DNA of 64,000 nt from Streptomyces sp. NBC_01465 (GTDB lineage: Bacteria; Actinomycetota; Actinomycetes; Streptomycetales; Streptomycetaceae). Position numbers and translations under genes: made by a program. Shown here piece after piece: positions 61,440-64,000 of this stretch; the stretch's first letter is position 1, and every line of letters begins with the position of its first letter. Location of the stretch: positions 5,270,001-5,334,000 of the forward strand of contig NZ_CP109467.1 in the NCBI RefSeq assembly GCF_036227325.1. The letters run 5' to 3'. The notes beneath the pieces were generated by a model that made no database searches, had not been told where the DNA came from, and saw only the letters and a list, made by a program, of their open reading frames with translations.

Positions 61440-63835
61440 GACGTACGAGCCGCACGACCCGCCGCATATCCGCTCTGGCGGCGATCGGGGCGATGACCGC
61501 CGCCCTGCTCGCCGCCGCCCAGGCCCCCGCATCGGCGGCGAACCTCATCTCCAACCCCGGCTTCGAGACGGCCGGTACGGACGGGATGCCGCAGTGCTGG
61601 GAGAAGTCGGGCTGGGGCGACAACGACTTCACGATCGCCACGACCACGGACGCGCACGCGGGCACGAAGGCGATGAAGGTGAACGTCACGCGCCGCGTCG
61701 AGGGCGACCGCAAGGTGCTGATCACGGAGAGCGCGGCGTGCGCCCCTGCGGTGACGCCGGACAGCCAGTACGACCTCTCGCTCTGGTACAAGTCGACGAC
61801 CCCGGACGCCTCCATCACGCTCTTCCGGCACGATGCGACGGCGGGCTGGCAGTACTGGACGGACCTCAAGACCCTTGATCTGAGCGCGAGTTACGCACAG
61901 GCGACGGTGCGTACTCCTGCCGTCCCCGCGGGCACGGACCGCATCACGTGGGGCGTCTCCGTGTACGGCACGGGGGCGGTCACCACGGACGACTACGCGA
62001 TGGCGGAGGTCACGCCGCCGCCCGTGGACCCGGTCTGCAGCGGTACGGCGCAGGAGTGCGCCAAGGGCAAGTGGAACGTGCTGCCGACGCAGAACCCGGT
62101 CCGCTCGATGCACTCGGTCGTCCTGAAGAACGGCAAGGTGCTGCTGATCGCGGGCTCGGGCAACGACCCGGCGGCGTTCGCGGCGGGCACGTTCACCTCG
62201 GCGGTGTACGACCCGGTGAAGGGCACGTACAAGACGATCCCGACGCCCGCCGACATGTTCTGCTCCGGCCATGTGCAGCTGGCCGACGGGCGGGTGCTCG
62301 TGATGAGCGGCAACAAGGCGTACCCGACGGCGGACGGGAAGGTGGGCTACGAGGGGCTGAAGGACTCGTACCTCTTCGACCCGGACACCGAGACGTACAC
62401 GCGCACCAACGACATGAACGACGGCCACTGGTACCCGTCGGCGACCGTGCTCGGCAGCGGTGACGTGGTGTCCTTCGGCGGGCTGCGCGAGGACTCGACG
62501 GGGTCGGTGACGGCGGAGAAGTTCTCGGCGGCGCAGAACAAGTGGCTGCCGATGAACCAGGTCAACCAGACCTGGTCGTACTGGGGCCTCTACCCCTCGA
62601 TGATCCTCATGCAGGACGGCCGGCTCTTCTACAGCGGGAGCCATGTCTTCGGCGACGGGACCCCGGGGTCGGGCGCCTCGGTCTACGACTACGACGCGAA
62701 CACGATCACCGACGTCCCCGGTCTGCAGAACAAGGACCAGCGCGACCAGTCGGCGAGCGTGCTGCTGCCTCCGGCACAGGACCAGCGGGTGCTGACGATG
62801 GGCGGCGGCAACGTCAACACGAACCCGGAGGGCAACCGCCTGACGGACATCATCGACCTCAAGGCCGCCAACCCCTCATATGTGGCAGGTCCGTTGCTGC
62901 CGCAGGGGACGGTCGACCAGGGGACGGGTCCGAAGCCGGAGACGGGTGCGCAGGGGAAGATGTACGTCTCGGCGGTGCTGCTGCCGGACGGGAACGTCTT
63001 CGAGACGGGCGGCGGTCTGCACGACCGGGCGGACCCGGTGTACGAGGCGTCGATGTTCGACCCGACGACGAATGCTTTCACGCCGATGGCCCCGGACCCG
63101 CAGAAGCGGACGTACCACTCCTCGTCCTTCCTGCTGCCGGACGGGCGGGTGATGTCGACGGGCGACAACCCGGGGAACGGCACGTGGAACCACAACGTGT
63201 CGATCTACACGCCGCCGTACCTGCTGAAGGGCGCGCGTCCCTCGATCACGTCGGTCATCAACTCCCAGTGGAAGTACGGCGATACGCAGCGGATCACGGT
63301 GGACCGCCCGATCGCGAAGGCGGAGCTGATCCGCCCTGCGGCGGTCACGCACTCCTCCGACCCGAACCAGCGGTTCGTCGACCTGCCGATGTCGGTGATC
63401 AACGGGAAGACGATCGACCTGAACGTCACGAGCAACCCGAATCTGGCGCCGCCCGGCTGGTACATGCTGTTCGGGGTGGATGCGAACGGGATTCCCTCGG
63501 TGGCGCAGTGGGTGCATCTGGGGGGACCGACGGCGCTGGACGCGACGGCGTCGGCGGCGCATGTCCACTCCTTCGCCGACGATCTGTCGGCGTCGCCCAA
63601 GTCCCGTACGAAGAAGCGGGCTTCGGCGCCGGTGTCGACGACGATCTCGGGCTGTGACCGTCACTACGGGACGGTGAACGTGTGCGTCCCGACGGTGTTC
63701 CCGGCGACGGTGAAGCGGACGACGGCGGCGCGGTGTGCGTGGCTGGGGTCGCACGGGTACGGCCGCCTGAAGGTGAACGGCGACGATCCCTTGCGCCTGG
63801 ACCCGGACCGGAACGGGGTCGCCTGCCGGAGCTGA
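61436..63835 (+). CDS. Secreted galactose/glyoxal oxidase-like copper-radical oxidase
   Basis: 799 residues: signal peptide (1-35), a carbohydrate-binding-like beta-sandwich (about 36-195), a seven-bladed Kelch propeller, a DUF1929-type C-terminal domain and an Excalibur-like calcium motif (DPDRNGVAC) at the very end. The AA5-type copper site can be assigned by motif: Cys276 (MFCSGH) and Tyr333 (HWYPS) as the thioether pair, Tyr560-His561 (TYHSS) and His639 (VTHSSD). It should oxidise an alcohol or aldehyde on a sugar outside the cell and release H2O2. It is the last gene of the glycan operon (ATGA overlap), so the new glycan is its likely substrate. In Streptomyces the related GlxA acts with the CslA synthase (recalled). 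Confidence 0.9.
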   Translation: MRRTSRTTRRISALAAIGAMTAALLAAAQAPASAANLISNPGFETAGTDGMPQCWEKSGWGDNDFTIATTTDAHAGTKAMKVNVTRRVEGDRKVLITESAACAPAVTPDSQYDLSLWYKSTTPDASITLFRHDATAGWQYWTDLKTLDLSASYAQATVRTPAVPAGTDRITWGVSVYGTGAVTTDDYAMAEVTPPPVDPVCSGTAQECAKGKWNVLPTQNPVRSMHSVVLKNGKVLLIAGSGNDPAAFAAGTFTSAVYDPVKGTYKTIPTPADMFCSGHVQLADGRVLVMSGNKAYPTADGKVGYEGLKDSYLFDPDTETYTRTNDMNDGHWYPSATVLGSGDVVSFGGLREDSTGSVTAEKFSAAQNKWLPMNQVNQTWSYWGLYPSMILMQDGRLFYSGSHVFGDGTPGSGASVYDYDANTITDVPGLQNKDQRDQSASVLLPPAQDQRVLTMGGGNVNTNPEGNRLTDIIDLKAANPSYVAGPLLPQGTVDQGTGPKPETGAQGKMYVSAVLLPDGNVFETGGGLHDRADPVYEASMFDPTTNAFTPMAPDPQKRTYHSSSFLLPDGRVMSTGDNPGNGTWNHNVSIYTPPYLLKGARPSITSVINSQWKYGDTQRITVDRPIAKAELIRPAAVTHSSDPNQRFVDLPMSVINGKTIDLNVTSNPNLAPPGWYMLFGVDANGIPSVAQWVHLGGPTALDATASAAHVHSFADDLSASPKSRTKKRASAPVSTTISGCDRHYGTVNVCVPTVFPATVKRTTAARCAWLGSHGYGRLKVNGDDPLRLDPDRNGVACRS

Positions 63836-63836
63836 T

Positions 63837-63876
63837 CCCCACCCGCGGAGCCCCACTGGGGCTCCGCGGGGTGGGG
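63837..63876 (+). terminator. Strong hairpin after the oxidase gene
   Basis: Arms 63837-63854 and 63858-63876 pair almost completely (one bulged G) around a 3-base loop, one base beyond the stop. No T tract. Confidence 0.8.
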
Positions 63877-63878
63877 GC

Positions 63879-63987
63879 TAGGGGGTGTCCGGCGGATCAG
63901 GCCGCCCTTGCTGGGCATGTGCGATCTCGCCGCAGATGTGCGTGCCAGACCGGCGCGACCGCGGCATGATCCGCCGGACACCCCCTA
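63879..63987. mobile_element. MITE-like element, short copy (105 bp between TA dinucleotides)
   Basis: It has the same perfect 19-bp terminal inverted repeat as the element at 20559 (63881-63899 and 63967-63985), flanked by TA (63879-63880, 63986-63987). Left and right subterminal sequences match the long copy, but about 170 bp of its middle are missing. It sits right after the oxidase terminator. Confidence 0.8.
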
Positions 63988-64000
63988 AAGCACCAGCCCG

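Overview
This is a high-GC actinobacterial chromosome segment, almost certainly Streptomyces. The order pkaA-pkaB-prfB-ftsE-ftsX-smpB-ssrA-matA-matB-narK-nnaR is the one I know from Streptomyces genomes. Codon third positions are strongly G/C, GTG and TTG starts are common, and several genes look leaderless.

Region 1 (1-20.5 kb) is a cell-wall glycopolymer cluster. It has four TagF-like CDP-glycerol:poly(glycerophosphate) transferases, at least three of them fused to GT2 glycosyltransferase domains. It also has a separate GT2 enzyme, a long-form RmlA-type sugar nucleotidylyltransferase and a SAM methyltransferase. A co-directional run (9.5-15.3 kb) encodes a DPM1-like GT2 fused to a methyltransferase, a four-helix SMR-like membrane protein and three polytopic GT-C-like proteins. 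This looks like a lipid-linked-sugar route (make, flip, transfer outside) for decorating the polymer. A TA-flanked MITE-like element closes the region.

Region 2 (20.8-24.5 kb) is a sugar ABC importer (lipoprotein and two permeases) with no ATPase gene. The MalF-type permease carries an unusual inserted domain that looks Cna-B/SdrD-like.

Region 3 (24.7-39.2 kb) is conserved core. It holds an FHA/FtsK-like ATPase, two Ser/Thr kinases (pkaA, pkaB), an SH3 protein, prfB, a LAETG-anchored repeat protein, ftsEX, an S41 protease, smpB and tmRNA.

Region 4 (39.2-49.4 kb) has an MFS-LacI pair, a LysR regulator, and matA-matB with an acyltransferase, a module for an extracellular poly-N-acetylglucosamine-type polysaccharide. 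A TPR-like membrane protein and a Cys-rich pentapeptide-repeat protein follow.

Region 5 (49.5-57.1 kb) has narK and the nitrate regulator nnaR with a likely GlnR site, a DUF1772 protein, an MFS/ArsR divergent pair around a perfect palindrome, and a DUF255 thioredoxin-fold protein.

Region 6 (57.2-63.9 kb) is a translationally coupled four-gene operon: processive-type GT2, GT39-like membrane glycosyltransferase, DPM1-GtrA fusion and a secreted copper-radical oxidase. A second, shorter copy of the MITE follows it.
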